Under the pieces are notes generated by a model. It made no database searches and was not told where the DNA came from. It saw only the letters and a list, made by a program, of their open reading frames with translations. The translations under genes and the position numbers were made by a program. A stretch of 64,000 nt of DNA from positions 56,936 to 120,935 of the forward strand of contig JAQYWR010000010.1 of assembly GCA_029379225.1 (NCBI GenBank), written 5' to 3'. The DNA is from Nostoc sp. S4. Lineage in GTDB: Bacteria > Cyanobacteriota > Cyanobacteriia > Cyanobacteriales > Nostocaceae. Position 1 is the stretch's first letter. Every line of letters starts with the position of its first letter. This document shows positions 27,589 to 36,469 of this stretch, piece by piece.

Positions 27589-27661
27589 TGGAGAATAGGG
27601 AACTCGAATCCCTGACCTCTGCGGTGCGATCGCAGCGCTCTACCAACTGAGCTAATTCCCC
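27589..27661 (-). tRNA. tRNA-Ala (anticodon CGC)
   Basis: The minus strand folds into a complete cloverleaf of 73 bases without CCA: acceptor GGGGAAT/ATTCTCC, D arm GCTC-AGTTGGTA-GAGC, anticodon arm CTGCG-ATCGCAC-CGCAG, variable AGGTC and T arm AGGGA-TTCGAGT-TCCCT. The G3:U70 wobble pair, the alanine identity element, is present. The anticodon at positions 34-36 is CGC (plus-strand 27626-27628), reading GCG. A HIP1 octamer GCGATCGC spans the anticodon stem and loop. Confidence 0.93.
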
Positions 27662-27685
27662 TTAATTAATTCACCAATGAATATT

Positions 27686-28414
27686 TTAACATTCAGTAAC
27701 CGATGGCTGGGGCTGTTTTTGGGAATAAACTTTCTGCACGCGTTCTAGTTCCAAATCACTGAGGTAATCAACAGTCCAGTTACAGCAGCGCTGAAGCATA
27801 TGGAAGGGGTAAGTGTTTGCGACACCCACAACTTGCATATGCGATCGCTTTGCTGCTTGAATACCAGCTGGTGTATCTTCAATGGCTAGGCACTCTTGGG
27901 GTTGAAGATTCAGTTCAGAATATTCTTGGTTCAACAGTTTAACTGCTAGTAGGTAGCCTTCGGGTTCTGGTTTACTAGTAGTAATGTCATCACCCGCTAC
28001 AATAATTTTAAAATGTTCAGCTAGTTTAGCCCGATTCAGTACCAGTTCTATTTCTTTGCGAATAGAGCCACTAACTAATCCCAGTTTGAGATTGCGCGAT
28101 CGCACTTGAAATATCAAGTCTTCAACACCTGGATATAAAGGCAGTTTCTCGATTTTCTCTAGTTCTAGTGTGTAAGCTTGGGCTTTGCGGTGCAGCAGTT
28201 GAGTTAAATAGTTTTCCGTAACTACCCTACCACGATTAGCGAGTAGTTGCCCAAAACAAGCGCGATCGCTGCGTCCTAGACAAGCTTGTCGTTCATCCAC
28301 CCGCTGCGGTTGAAGATTTTCTTGAATCAGAATCTCATCTATCAGTTGCAGGTGGATTGGCTCATCGTTAACGATCACACCATTAAAATCAAAGAGAACT
28401 GCCTTTAAACTCAT
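27686..28414 (-). CDS. HAD-superfamily hydrolase, beta-phosphoglucomutase-like
   Basis: This is a subfamily IA HAD phosphatase or phosphoglucomutase-like enzyme. Motif I is LFDFNGVIVNDEP, so the usual second Asp of DxD is Asn, as often seen in a cyanobacterial subgroup. Motif II is LVSGS near residue 112. Motif III/IV is SKPEPEGYLLA followed by CLAIEDTPAGIQAAK. The substrate is unknown. It overlaps the preceding methyltransferase by four bases (ATGA), so the two form an operon with coupled translation. The length of 242 residues is normal. Confidence 0.85.
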   Translation of the reverse strand: MSLKAVLFDFNGVIVNDEPIHLQLIDEILIQENLQPQRVDERQACLGRSDRACFGQLLANRGRVVTENYLTQLLHRKAQAYTLELEKIEKLPLYPGVEDLIFQVRSRNLKLGLVSGSIRKEIELVLNRAKLAEHFKIIVAGDDITTSKPEPEGYLLAVKLLNQEYSELNLQPQECLAIEDTPAGIQAAKRSHMQVVGVANTYPFHMLQRCCNWTVDYLSDLELERVQKVYSQKQPQPSVTEC

Positions 28415-29310
28415 GCGATTATGCCAAACGCTGGCGATCCAAGTCCCTCCAAATTATTATTATCTATTGTGGTGTCTATTGACGTTGCAGAATATTGGCG
28501 GGGATTTTCGACAGCTATCGGTTTAGTACCGCTAGTTACCTGATTTATCCACCAGACATCTTGAGTTCGCACTGCTTCAAACCCTGCTGCACCCATATTC
28601 GCATCGACACTACCATTGGCATACTCACGAATATATGGTTCTTCAAAAACGTCACTCAGCCATTCTAATTGACGCAGAGTTTTCTGATTGCCATCTTGAA
28701 TTAACACTTGTCCTCCAGCTACCAGCAACCGGAAGCTTTCTCGCAAAATTGCTAATGACACCGCATCTGGTATTTCGTGAAATAGTAAAGAAGCTGTCAC
28801 CAAATCAAAGGAGGCATCACTAAAACCAGTTTTTTCAGCATTCCCGTGTCGCCAGACTATATCTAAACCAGCAGCTCGGCTTTTATGTTCTGCCCTTACC
28901 AACATATAAGGTGAGAAATCCAAACCAATAACTTCGGCTTCGGGAAAAGTCTGTTTTAACATTAAAGTAGTGGAACCCGTACCACAACCCAAATCAAGTA
29001 TGCGTCGTGGTTTTACTTTGATAGCATCAATTAAAGCCTGACGGATAAGATTTTCGTTAGGCAGCAGAACATATTGGGTTATGGGGTCATAAGTCACTGC
29101 TGCACCAGAAGTGAGATATCCGCCTGCAATCCCGTGAAAGTTTTGTTCGCTGTAGTACGATGGAATTATCACATCAGCTCGGCGAAAGCGATCGCCTTCT
29201 TTTTCCCAATCAATACTTTCTTGATAACGCCGCAACCCATCTTCATCAATGAAAAAACGCGCTACAGGTGATAAAAAACGTTCCCAGATTGTATCTTGAC
29301 GCACTGCCAT
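28411..29310 (-). CDS. Class I SAM-dependent methyltransferase
   Basis: The middle holds a standard Rossmann methyltransferase core: motif I RILDLGCGTGSTTLML, then AEVIGLDFSPYMLVRAEHK, DIVWRHGNAEKTGFSDASFDLVTASLLFHEI and a RLLVAGGQVLIQDG strand. The N-terminal ~90 residues (WERFLSPVARFFIDEDGLRRY) are helical and not specific. The methylated substrate cannot be read off. It is the first gene of a two-gene operon with the HAD hydrolase and is divergent from rtcB. Confidence 0.85.
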   Translation of the reverse strand: MAVRQDTIWERFLSPVARFFIDEDGLRRYQESIDWEKEGDRFRRADVIIPSYYSEQNFHGIAGGYLTSGAAVTYDPITQYVLLPNENLIRQALIDAIKVKPRRILDLGCGTGSTTLMLKQTFPEAEVIGLDFSPYMLVRAEHKSRAAGLDIVWRHGNAEKTGFSDASFDLVTASLLFHEIPDAVSLAILRESFRLLVAGGQVLIQDGNQKTLRQLEWLSDVFEEPYIREYANGSVDANMGAAGFEAVRTQDVWWINQVTSGTKPIAVENPRQYSATSIDTTIDNNNLEGLGSPAFGIIA

Positions 29311-29585
29311 AGGTATTGTGTCAGAAGTGTAAAAGCTATTTTAATCAGAGTGATTTACTTTACAAATTTTAATACATCTTTTCTTTGTGTGGCGATCGGG
29401 TTGAGACTGGAAAAGATTGTATTATATTTGTAGTATAAAATTATTATTAGGTGGGCATTGAGAGTGTTGACTGTTAACTGAGGAGTTATTAGCGCCCTCG
29501 CTTTTCATCTCCCCCAGTTCCTTTGACCACCTGATGCCAAATTCCTAATATAAAAACTAAAATTAAAAATCCAAAATAAAAAATT

Positions 29586-30767
29586 ATGCCCTACGAAAAG
29601 TTAGAAATTACTACACCAGCACCCGTTTTATCTTGGGCGAATCACCCTTTAGGGTCAGAAGAAACCAAAATGGCAAAGAATGTCGCATCGCTGCCATTTG
29701 TGTTTAAGCACGTAGCCTTAATGCCAGATGTCCACTTAGGTAAAGGTGCCTTAGTCGGTTCTGTAATAGCGACTAAAGAAGCGATTATACCTGCTGCTGT
29801 GGGCGTAGATGTGGGTTGCGGTATGAGTGCTATCAAAACGCCATTTACTGGCGAACAACTCGAAGGTAAGCTGAAAAAAATTCGCTTGGATATTGAAGCA
29901 GCAATTCCTACAGGATTCAACGAAAACAAAGACGTTGAAAAATCTGTCACCAACTGGCAACGCTGGAATGATTTTAAAGACTTGCATCGCGGCGTGCAAG
30001 ACCTGCAAGGCAAAGCGATGAAACAGATGGGTTCTCTTGGTGGAGGAAATCATTTTATTGAAGTGTGCCTCGATACAGAGAATCAAGTTTGGCTAATGCT
30101 GCATTCTGGTTCGCGCAACATCGGCAATAATCTAGCTCAGTGTCACATTAACACAGCCAAGGAATTAGCGAAGATGGCAGGTAATAAATTATCTGACCCT
30201 GATTTAGCTTATTTTGTTGCTGGAACCCCAGAATTCCAAGCATACTGGCATGATTTACAATGGGCGCAAGAGTATGCGCGTGTCAACCGCGATGTGATGA
30301 TGGCGCGTTTTAAGCACATAGTCGAGAAGCATCTTGTAGGTGGAAAGGCGACTAAACCTTTATTGCAGGTTAATTGTCATCACAATTACGCCGAAAAGGA
30401 AGTACATTTTGACGAGGATGTGTACGTGACTCGCAAAGGTGCAGTCCGCGCGCAAACTAAAGACTATGGTATTATTCCTGGTTCAATGGGGGCAAAATCT
30501 TTTATCGTAAAGGGTAAAGGTAATGCTCACAGTTTCTGTTCTTGTTCTCACGGTGCAGGGCGTTTGTTATCTAGAAATAAGGCAAAAAATCTCTACACAC
30601 TTGATGATTTGATAAAGCAAACAAATGGCGTAGAATGCCGCAAAGATGAGGGTGTATTAGATGAAATTCCTGGTGCTTATAAGCCGATAGAACAAGTTAT
30701 GGAAAACCAAGCAGATTTGGTTGAGGTTGTAGCAACACTCAAGCAAGTTCTTTGTGTAAAGGGATAA
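29586..30767 (+). CDS. rtcB: RtcB family RNA ligase/release-factor-like protein
   Basis: RtcB seals RNA 2',3'-cyclic phosphate ends to 5'-OH ends with GTP and Mn2+, in RNA repair or tRNA healing. Family blocks are complete: ALMPDVHLGKGALVGSVI, AAVGVDVGCGMSA (metal-binding Asp and Cys), GSLGGGNHFIEV, HSGSRNIGN, NCHHNYAE and CSHGAGRLLSR with the guanylylated histidine. At 393 residues it is of the shorter bacterial type. It stands alone and no rtcA is in the window. The ATG lies after a run of A residues with no clear ribosome site. Confidence 0.93.
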   Translation: MPYEKLEITTPAPVLSWANHPLGSEETKMAKNVASLPFVFKHVALMPDVHLGKGALVGSVIATKEAIIPAAVGVDVGCGMSAIKTPFTGEQLEGKLKKIRLDIEAAIPTGFNENKDVEKSVTNWQRWNDFKDLHRGVQDLQGKAMKQMGSLGGGNHFIEVCLDTENQVWLMLHSGSRNIGNNLAQCHINTAKELAKMAGNKLSDPDLAYFVAGTPEFQAYWHDLQWAQEYARVNRDVMMARFKHIVEKHLVGGKATKPLLQVNCHHNYAEKEVHFDEDVYVTRKGAVRAQTKDYGIIPGSMGAKSFIVKGKGNAHSFCSCSHGAGRLLSRNKAKNLYTLDDLIKQTNGVECRKDEGVLDEIPGAYKPIEQVMENQADLVEVVATLKQVLCVKG

Positions 30768-30835
30768 ATTTGTATAAAATATCCTAATTTTGCAAAAAGA
30801 TGAGCGAGAGGGCAAATTATTTGCCCTCTTATAGT

Positions 30836-33391
30836 TTATTCTGTTTCAAAATCTCTATCTACTTTGTAAGCTTGTAATAAGTATTCTCCATTAAAATGAA
30901 TGAGATGAGTAGAATCTTCAGCAACCCAAACATCGGTTTCACAAGCAATTTCAGCCAAATACTCCACCATCGCTTTCCGACTTAAAAAGGTTGTTACCAT
31001 TACAATAGGAACTTTTATATCAACAAAAATAACTTCAAGTTCTTTCTTCCGTTTAGGGTTAATTGGACCATGAGAAGTTACAGCTTCAATTAAAACTAGC
31101 CAATCATTTTTGAGATGATGGATAATCACATCAGGCATTTTACCATGAGAATCAACAGTAACGCCTAAATCTCTCAATGCCACTTCATTAAAGTAAGCAA
31201 ATTTCTCATCTGTATCACCAACATAAATCAATTTTCCTCCAGGTGTAAAACGTTCTGCAAACTCCTTAATAATCTTCTCAATCAGAATATTCTGTCCACC
31301 TGGAGATAGAGTTTTTATCTTCCCTTCAATCAGAATAGGGATACGTGATAGTTCTCGCTCTTGAGCATATCGTTTTTTCAAAGTTTCAACTGAAGCAAGG
31401 TAAGTGCCAAGGCTCTTTTTCCATTCAGTGGTTCTATAAGTACGTAATAGCTCAAGCGCACTTTCTTCAATCTTATATACTGTTTTGGGACTGTTAATAG
31501 CGCGGTCAGGAGCATCTGGATTTGCAGTTATCAAAGCTGTGTCTAAGAATTGATGGACTGTTTGGCGGCGAACAGTTTCTCGCGTATTAGGTTTATATTT
31601 TTTGCCATAGTGCTGTGCCATGAATTCCATCATTGGTGTAATTCCCATTAAGGGAGATGTAGCAGCTTTCCAAGAATCAGTCGGCTTTAAGTCAATTAGA
31701 GCCAAAAGGGTTAAGGCTGAACGTTCATTAAGTTGTGCTCGTGGAAGTCCAAGTTCAACTAGTATTTGTAATGCTTCATCAATACGGGTTTTAATTATTA
31801 AGGGATTCTTTTCAGATTGATTGCTCATACTCAGTAGCTTTTCTTGCACAAGTCGATCGATTTCTTTTTGTGACGGAAAATGCTCAGTAATACATAATCC
31901 CACGGTTATTAGCTGCGGTATTGTAGGATATTTTAAATTACGTAAATCAGTGGCATTAACCTGAGTATGACCATTAAATAAACGAAAAAATGTGTCTACA
32001 AGGCTAGAGTTAAGATAAGCAGTAAGACCGCGTGCTAGAGTAAGATTGAGTCCCCTTCCGTCCTTGTGAAAATAATTCAAATGATTTTCAAAACCTACCC
32101 AATAACAATCAATCTGATTAGCATCATATACAACGGCAACCACTCGTTTTTTTTCCTCTTTTGAGGAGAATCGTTTGGTCAATACATAATTTTCATTTAG
32201 TACTAAAAGAGAGATTGTTTGTTCTGTATATACTAAAGCTTGGTGTTTTCTAGTTACCTTTGGATACTCAACATATCCTCTTGAGAAATTCACTGGATAA
32301 ATCAAAGGAACAGAGTTTTTTTCTGGCATTAAACACAGATATTCTTTGGCGCGGAAATCTACAACACGTCCCGTTGATACCGTTAATCCAAGGTCTTTTA
32401 ATGTGCAGGTAAAATTTGCCATTTCTCGAATTAACTGCTGACTTAGTGTATCTGGGATAATGTGGATGAATTGTTGAGAATCGTGGGGATGCACTATCTC
32501 TATATAAGGCGAGTAATTTGACATAATAAAATCATCATCAACACTCGAACTTGTATTGATGAGTACATTGTCAAATTTTAGTTTTTGTTTGACAGCATGA
32601 ATGATAATTGTTTCCTGTAAAACTTCATTATCACTAAAAGCTTCCTTCCTGGATTCAAAAATATGTATCTGGTCTAAAGCCATCATTTCCAAAAACATTC
32701 TGCGGAAGTCTCTAAAATATGGCCCATTACAGAAACTACGCGGCGAGATAGCTACAAGTTCCCCTTTTGATTCAAGAAGCTGAACTGTAGCAGCGATAAA
32801 ACCTGTATATAGATTGCTGGTTTCTAATCCTATAGAACTTAATAAGGCACGAACTTTGGAATGAGCCTTAATTTTCAAATATGGGGGATTGAGAATAGCG
32901 TGGGTAAATCTGCAATTGTCAGGATTATCGAATAAACTAGGCTGAAGAAGTCTGACAGCATCCTCAATAAAATCCGTATCCCGAATCTGATAATTTAAAG
33001 ATATCCCAGCTATTTGACATTCTCTAGCACATAATTTTAATGTTTGATGCAAATACGTAATTAGAAAAGGATCAATTTCATAAGCAACAATATCTAAATT
33101 GGCTGGACGTCGTTTTCTTTGACAAAGGTTAGCCACAAAAGCTGCAAGTAGTGAGCCAACTCCAGCTCCAGCATCAAGTAGAGATATTTGAGTAAGATCA
33201 AGCTTGCTAAACATCCCAGCCATTAATTCTCCTACTGGAGCAGGAGTTAAAAATTGTCCAAGTTTTTCCCTCTGTTTTTGCTCCTGTTTCAAGCTTGCAG
33301 CAATTCTCAGAAGGTCTACTTCACTAAGTAAGTTTCTAGCAGAACATTTCGACAAGCTTTTAAATTGCAACGGCTTATGATGATAGTCCAA
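30836..33391 (-). CDS. Fused adenine methyltransferase and BsuBI/PstI-type restriction enzyme
   Basis: This is one 851-residue polypeptide. The N-terminal part is an N6-adenine DNA methyltransferase of the Eco57I/TaqI-like class: QFLTP at 46-50, motif I LLDAGAGVGS at 71-80 and catalytic NPPY at 168-171. A variable target-recognition stretch follows. The C-terminal ~150 residues resemble the BsuBI/PstI endonuclease: LIYVGDTDEKFAYFN, HGKMPDVIIH, then WLVLIEAVTSHGPINPKRKKEL, which would carry the PD-(D/E)xK acid residues and lysine. In classical BsuBI/PstI systems, methylase and nuclease are separate genes. It is flanked by housekeeping genes and looks intact. Confidence 0.85.
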   Translation of the reverse strand: MDYHHKPLQFKSLSKCSARNLLSEVDLLRIAASLKQEQKQREKLGQFLTPAPVGELMAGMFSKLDLTQISLLDAGAGVGSLLAAFVANLCQRKRRPANLDIVAYEIDPFLITYLHQTLKLCARECQIAGISLNYQIRDTDFIEDAVRLLQPSLFDNPDNCRFTHAILNPPYLKIKAHSKVRALLSSIGLETSNLYTGFIAATVQLLESKGELVAISPRSFCNGPYFRDFRRMFLEMMALDQIHIFESRKEAFSDNEVLQETIIIHAVKQKLKFDNVLINTSSSVDDDFIMSNYSPYIEIVHPHDSQQFIHIIPDTLSQQLIREMANFTCTLKDLGLTVSTGRVVDFRAKEYLCLMPEKNSVPLIYPVNFSRGYVEYPKVTRKHQALVYTEQTISLLVLNENYVLTKRFSSKEEKKRVVAVVYDANQIDCYWVGFENHLNYFHKDGRGLNLTLARGLTAYLNSSLVDTFFRLFNGHTQVNATDLRNLKYPTIPQLITVGLCITEHFPSQKEIDRLVQEKLLSMSNQSEKNPLIIKTRIDEALQILVELGLPRAQLNERSALTLLALIDLKPTDSWKAATSPLMGITPMMEFMAQHYGKKYKPNTRETVRRQTVHQFLDTALITANPDAPDRAINSPKTVYKIEESALELLRTYRTTEWKKSLGTYLASVETLKKRYAQERELSRIPILIEGKIKTLSPGGQNILIEKIIKEFAERFTPGGKLIYVGDTDEKFAYFNEVALRDLGVTVDSHGKMPDVIIHHLKNDWLVLIEAVTSHGPINPKRKKELEVIFVDIKVPIVMVTTFLSRKAMVEYLAEIACETDVWVAEDSTHLIHFNGEYLLQAYKVDRDFETE

Positions 33392-33511
33392 AATTATTAT
33401 AAATTGTCCGTCAAAAATTTAAGTGTAGGTATTGTTTATTGTTAGCGCTACTCTACGAAAAACTACTGTTCGCTCATAGCGCTAACATTTAAATTTGACG
33501 TTTTTTCAAAA

Positions 33512-34819
33512 CTACAGTGTCAAAGAATGAGCATTTGTCTCAATCAATTTCGCCAAATCTTGCAAGAATGCCGCAGCATGGGCACCGTAAATAATTCGGT
33601 GGTCTGAAGTAATATTTACTTGCATTTGTTGGCGCACAGCAAATAAACCGTCGGGTGTTGCTACCACTTGCGGACGGGATGCCCCGATCGCTAAAATTGA
33701 ACCTTGTCCAGGTGGTAAAATGGCATCGAATGTATCTACACCAAACATCCCCAAGTTAGATAGGGTAAAAGTACCACTGTTGTATTCTTGGGGTTGTAGT
33801 TGTTTTGTTCTGGCACGCTCTACTAAAGACTTCCAACTACGCGATAGAGAATAAATATCTACTGCATCTGCATTTTGCAGCACAGGTGTAATTAATCCGC
33901 CATCATCCATCGCTACAGCTACAGAAATGTTGATATCAGAATGAAAAACAGTTCCTTGGTCTGAGTAGCTAGCGTTCAAAAGTGGGTGTTTTTGTAATGT
34001 TACCGCTACAGCTTTCGCTAGTAGGGCTGTCATCGTTACGCCTTTGGATTTAATTTGTTTATAAAGCTTGTCTAGCTCATCAGTAGTAATGGTGTAACTA
34101 ACACGGAACACAGGCACAGATAGACTAGCTACCATATTCCGTACTACCGCATTTTGGAAGGTAGTTAGAGGCACGACTGAACCAGGAACAGCTGCCACAG
34201 CTGGTGCGGGTGCAGCTGCTGGTGTCGGGGGTGCAGGGGGCGCTAGTGGGGTAACGGGTGGTACAGGCGTTGCTGGAGCAACTGGGGTAGCAGCGGGTTG
34301 CTTGGCTTTATTAGATAATCCTTGCACATCCTCGGCGACAATGCGACCGTGGGGGCCACTGCCTTGAAGAGTAGTTAAATCAACTTTTAGTTCTTTGGCT
34401 AACTTCCGGGCACGAGGTGAAGCTACAAGTCTTCCTGGGCGGTGGTTAGAGCCATTTTGAGACACCAAGGCAGGTGTTCTGTCTTCGGCTGCGGCGGGGA
34501 TTGGTTCGGGGGAAGAGGCACTGGTAGCAGCTGCACCACCGGAATTGGTAAGAGATTTCGCACTTTCAATTTCAGCTTCCGTTTCCGCAATAAAGGCGAT
34601 CGCAGATCCTACTGGGGCAGTTTCACCAGCTTCAACTATGATATGGGCAAGAAATCCTTCATAAAAGGTTTCTACATCCATATCTGCCTTATCTGACTCT
34701 ACAACCACCACTGTTTCGCCTTTTTCCACTTTGTCCCCTGGCGATTTCACCCAGGAAACTATTTTGCCTTCGGTCATGGTAGAACTCAGCGCTGGCATAA
34801 ATACTTCGTGAATGCTCAT
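33512..34819 (-). CDS. pdhC: Pyruvate dehydrogenase E2, dihydrolipoamide acetyltransferase
   Basis: E2 passes the acetyl group from pyruvate to CoA within the pyruvate dehydrogenase complex. The domain order is clear: a lipoyl domain (1-~80) with the lipoylated lysine in ESDKADMD (K44), a Pro/Ala linker, a peripheral subunit-binding domain (SPRARKLAKELKVDLTTLQGSG, ~133-165), a second long Pro/Ala/Thr linker and the catalytic domain from ~215. The catalytic motif near the end is DHRIIYGAH; many E2 proteins have DHRxxDG, and cyanobacterial forms commonly carry other residues there. The gene is monocistronic, with 435 residues. Confidence 0.93.
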   Translation of the reverse strand: MSIHEVFMPALSSTMTEGKIVSWVKSPGDKVEKGETVVVVESDKADMDVETFYEGFLAHIIVEAGETAPVGSAIAFIAETEAEIESAKSLTNSGGAAATSASSPEPIPAAAEDRTPALVSQNGSNHRPGRLVASPRARKLAKELKVDLTTLQGSGPHGRIVAEDVQGLSNKAKQPAATPVAPATPVPPVTPLAPPAPPTPAAAPAPAVAAVPGSVVPLTTFQNAVVRNMVASLSVPVFRVSYTITTDELDKLYKQIKSKGVTMTALLAKAVAVTLQKHPLLNASYSDQGTVFHSDINISVAVAMDDGGLITPVLQNADAVDIYSLSRSWKSLVERARTKQLQPQEYNSGTFTLSNLGMFGVDTFDAILPPGQGSILAIGASRPQVVATPDGLFAVRQQMQVNITSDHRIIYGAHAAAFLQDLAKLIETNAHSLTL

Positions 34820-35392
34820 AGGGTGGTTTGGGAATCAATGGTTTATGGACTTTAACAGCTTTTGTCAGATCGAATTGTATCTTGATAAAAGAATTTTAGG
34901 CTGGAGATTTTATATTTTAGGCTGGGTAGAGGGGCAGGCGGGCACAGGGGAATAATTAGTAATCGATAGATAACACAAATGACTTATGACTTATGACTTA
35001 TGATTAATAACCCCAGGAACCTAAATCTGATTTAGAAGTCTATACTACAGAGTTATCCTCAATGGTTAGTCAATATCTCGTTTTGGTTGTTGACTTTCAA
35101 AAACCACCACGAGTGTTTTACAAATCAAATAAAATTGCTAAACATTAAATAGATTTATATTCTTCATACTACTGCTTAAGATATAGGGCGTTGCAGAGAA
35201 AGCAGGATGATTTAGCAACTTGCAAAATTCATCGTTGACCCTTTGCCCCTCTGCTTCCTCTGGTTGCCCCAATTCATCCCACTGTTGGAGCAATGCCAGA
35301 GATGGAAATCTTAGAGGTAGAGGACATGGGATACAGTTCAATCTAGAATTCAAAATTGGTAATTAACCTGTTTGAAATTCGTGTTTACTTTT
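34820..35392. other. Gene-free spacer with heptamer repeats
   Basis: This divergent spacer lies upstream of pdhC and the small exported protein. It holds a G-rich stretch, ATGACTT heptamers at 34979-35000, and a C-rich block around 35230-35280 that produces a spurious minus-strand frame. No gene was recognised. Confidence 0.45.
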
Positions 35393-35917
35393 ATGTCGGC
35401 AAAGTTGAAATTGTTTTTGATTGTGGTATTAACTATCTTTGCCACTGCTGGCGCAGGAGTTTATATTAGCCAGCGCCAACAATCCCCATTGATTGTTAAC
35501 AATATTGATGGGCAACCTCAGCAGGTAAAAGCAATGCATCAGGCTCATGAGGTTGTAGCATACTCAGAGCGTTACGATTATAAAACTATACCACTAGAAA
35601 GTATCAACTCATCTCTTCAAGGTAGCGATCCTGCTACCCTCGCCTTGAATGCTTTTGACGATATACCATCAGTGGGAGGAACGCGAAAGGTAGAGGTAGC
35701 TTATCCACAACGAAATCAAGCCTTGGTGACGATTACACAAATCAAGCAGGGTAATAATTCTGTTAGTACAGTTAAATATCGAGTGGAGATGACAACCTTT
35801 GGGCGATCGCTTTTTATTAGTTCACCTCCAGTATGGCAAATTATTTGGGCTGGCTCCCAGGTGGAATGTTGGTCTGGAAGCCGTACCTACACTAAGTTAA
35901 ATCAGATTTGTCATTAG
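35393..35917 (+). CDS. Membrane-anchored or exported protein of unknown function
   Basis: I do not recognise the family. From the ATG at 35393 (MSAKLKLFLIVVLTIFATAGAGVYIS) there is an uncleaved anchor or signal at residues ~4-22, then an extracytoplasmic domain of about 140 residues with GTRKVEVAYPQRNQALVTIT, VKYRVEMTTFG and a C-terminal pair of cysteines (VECWSGSRTYTKLNQICH). The frame is open from TTG 35372, but the ATG gives a better signal sequence. A heptamer repeat follows the stop directly. It could be a periplasmic beta-rich protein. Confidence 0.6.
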   Translation: MSAKLKLFLIVVLTIFATAGAGVYISQRQQSPLIVNNIDGQPQQVKAMHQAHEVVAYSERYDYKTIPLESINSSLQGSDPATLALNAFDDIPSVGGTRKVEVAYPQRNQALVTITQIKQGNNSVSTVKYRVEMTTFGRSLFISSPPVWQIIWAGSQVECWSGSRTYTKLNQICH

Positions 35918-35976
35918 TCATTGGTCATTAGTCATTGGTCATTTACAAAAGACAAAAGACAAATGACAAATGACAA
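35914..35976. repeat. Heptamer tandem repeat (STRR type)
   Basis: Units CATTAGT and CATTGGT alternate and are followed by AAAAGAC twice and AAATGAC twice. The whole stretch is a chain of seven-base units whose two halves are roughly complementary (GTCATT versus AATGAC). It fills the short convergent spacer before the YlqD gene. Confidence 0.75.
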
Positions 35977-35978
35977 AT

Positions 35979-36428
35979 TTAAATGTCGCCGCGAATTTCT
36001 TCGACAACGCCATCGCGCAGAACAATTTCAACCTGCATTTTGCTAATCAAGTTATCTCCCGTTTCTACTTTGAAAAAGCCTTCCATTTGGAATTGGTTGA
36101 CTTCTTGATCCTGCTGAAGAAACTGCACTTGCTGGAGGTTTTGCAACAACTGATTTTTCTGCTCTAGAAATTCACTTTTCTTTTGATTGACTTGGAGTTG
36201 GATGTTGTCAATTTGTTGGAGAGTCTGAGGACCGGGTGGTTGCAAACTCTGCTTTTGAATTGCGGTAATCGCTCTTTGTCCTTCAACATCTAGCTGTTGT
36301 AGTTGCTGGTCAAGTTGATTGATCTGTGCTTGTAGCTGCTGTTGTACTTCCTCTTTCCACAGGGGAGTAACAATCACTTTAACGTTAACGACGCGTTTCA
36401 GGAGCAAATGAGATTTGGAGACATCCAT
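35979..36428 (-). CDS. YlqD family coiled-coil protein
   Basis: The 149-residue protein begins with a short beta stretch (LLLKRVVNVKVIVTPLWKEEV). It continues with a long Gln-rich coiled coil (~30-110; QLDQQLQQLDVEG, NQKKSEFLEQKNQLLQNLQQ) and ends in a beta-like tail (FKVETGDNLISKMQVEIVLRDG). This is the layout of the YlqD family, whose function is unknown. It starts 41 bases downstream of the acyl-ACP synthetase coding end on the same strand, which suggests co-transcription. Confidence 0.75.
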   Translation of the reverse strand: MDVSKSHLLLKRVVNVKVIVTPLWKEEVQQQLQAQINQLDQQLQQLDVEGQRAITAIQKQSLQPPGPQTLQQIDNIQLQVNQKKSEFLEQKNQLLQNLQQVQFLQQDQEVNQFQMEGFFKVETGDNLISKMQVEIVLRDGVVEEIRGDI

Positions 36429-36469
36429 AAATATTTCACGTTCACTCTTATAGTTAGCAGGTGGAATTA

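Noticed and set aside
35138..35353. 71-codon minus-strand open frame
   Set aside because: It is built largely on a low-complexity C-rich tract and has no recognisable features.
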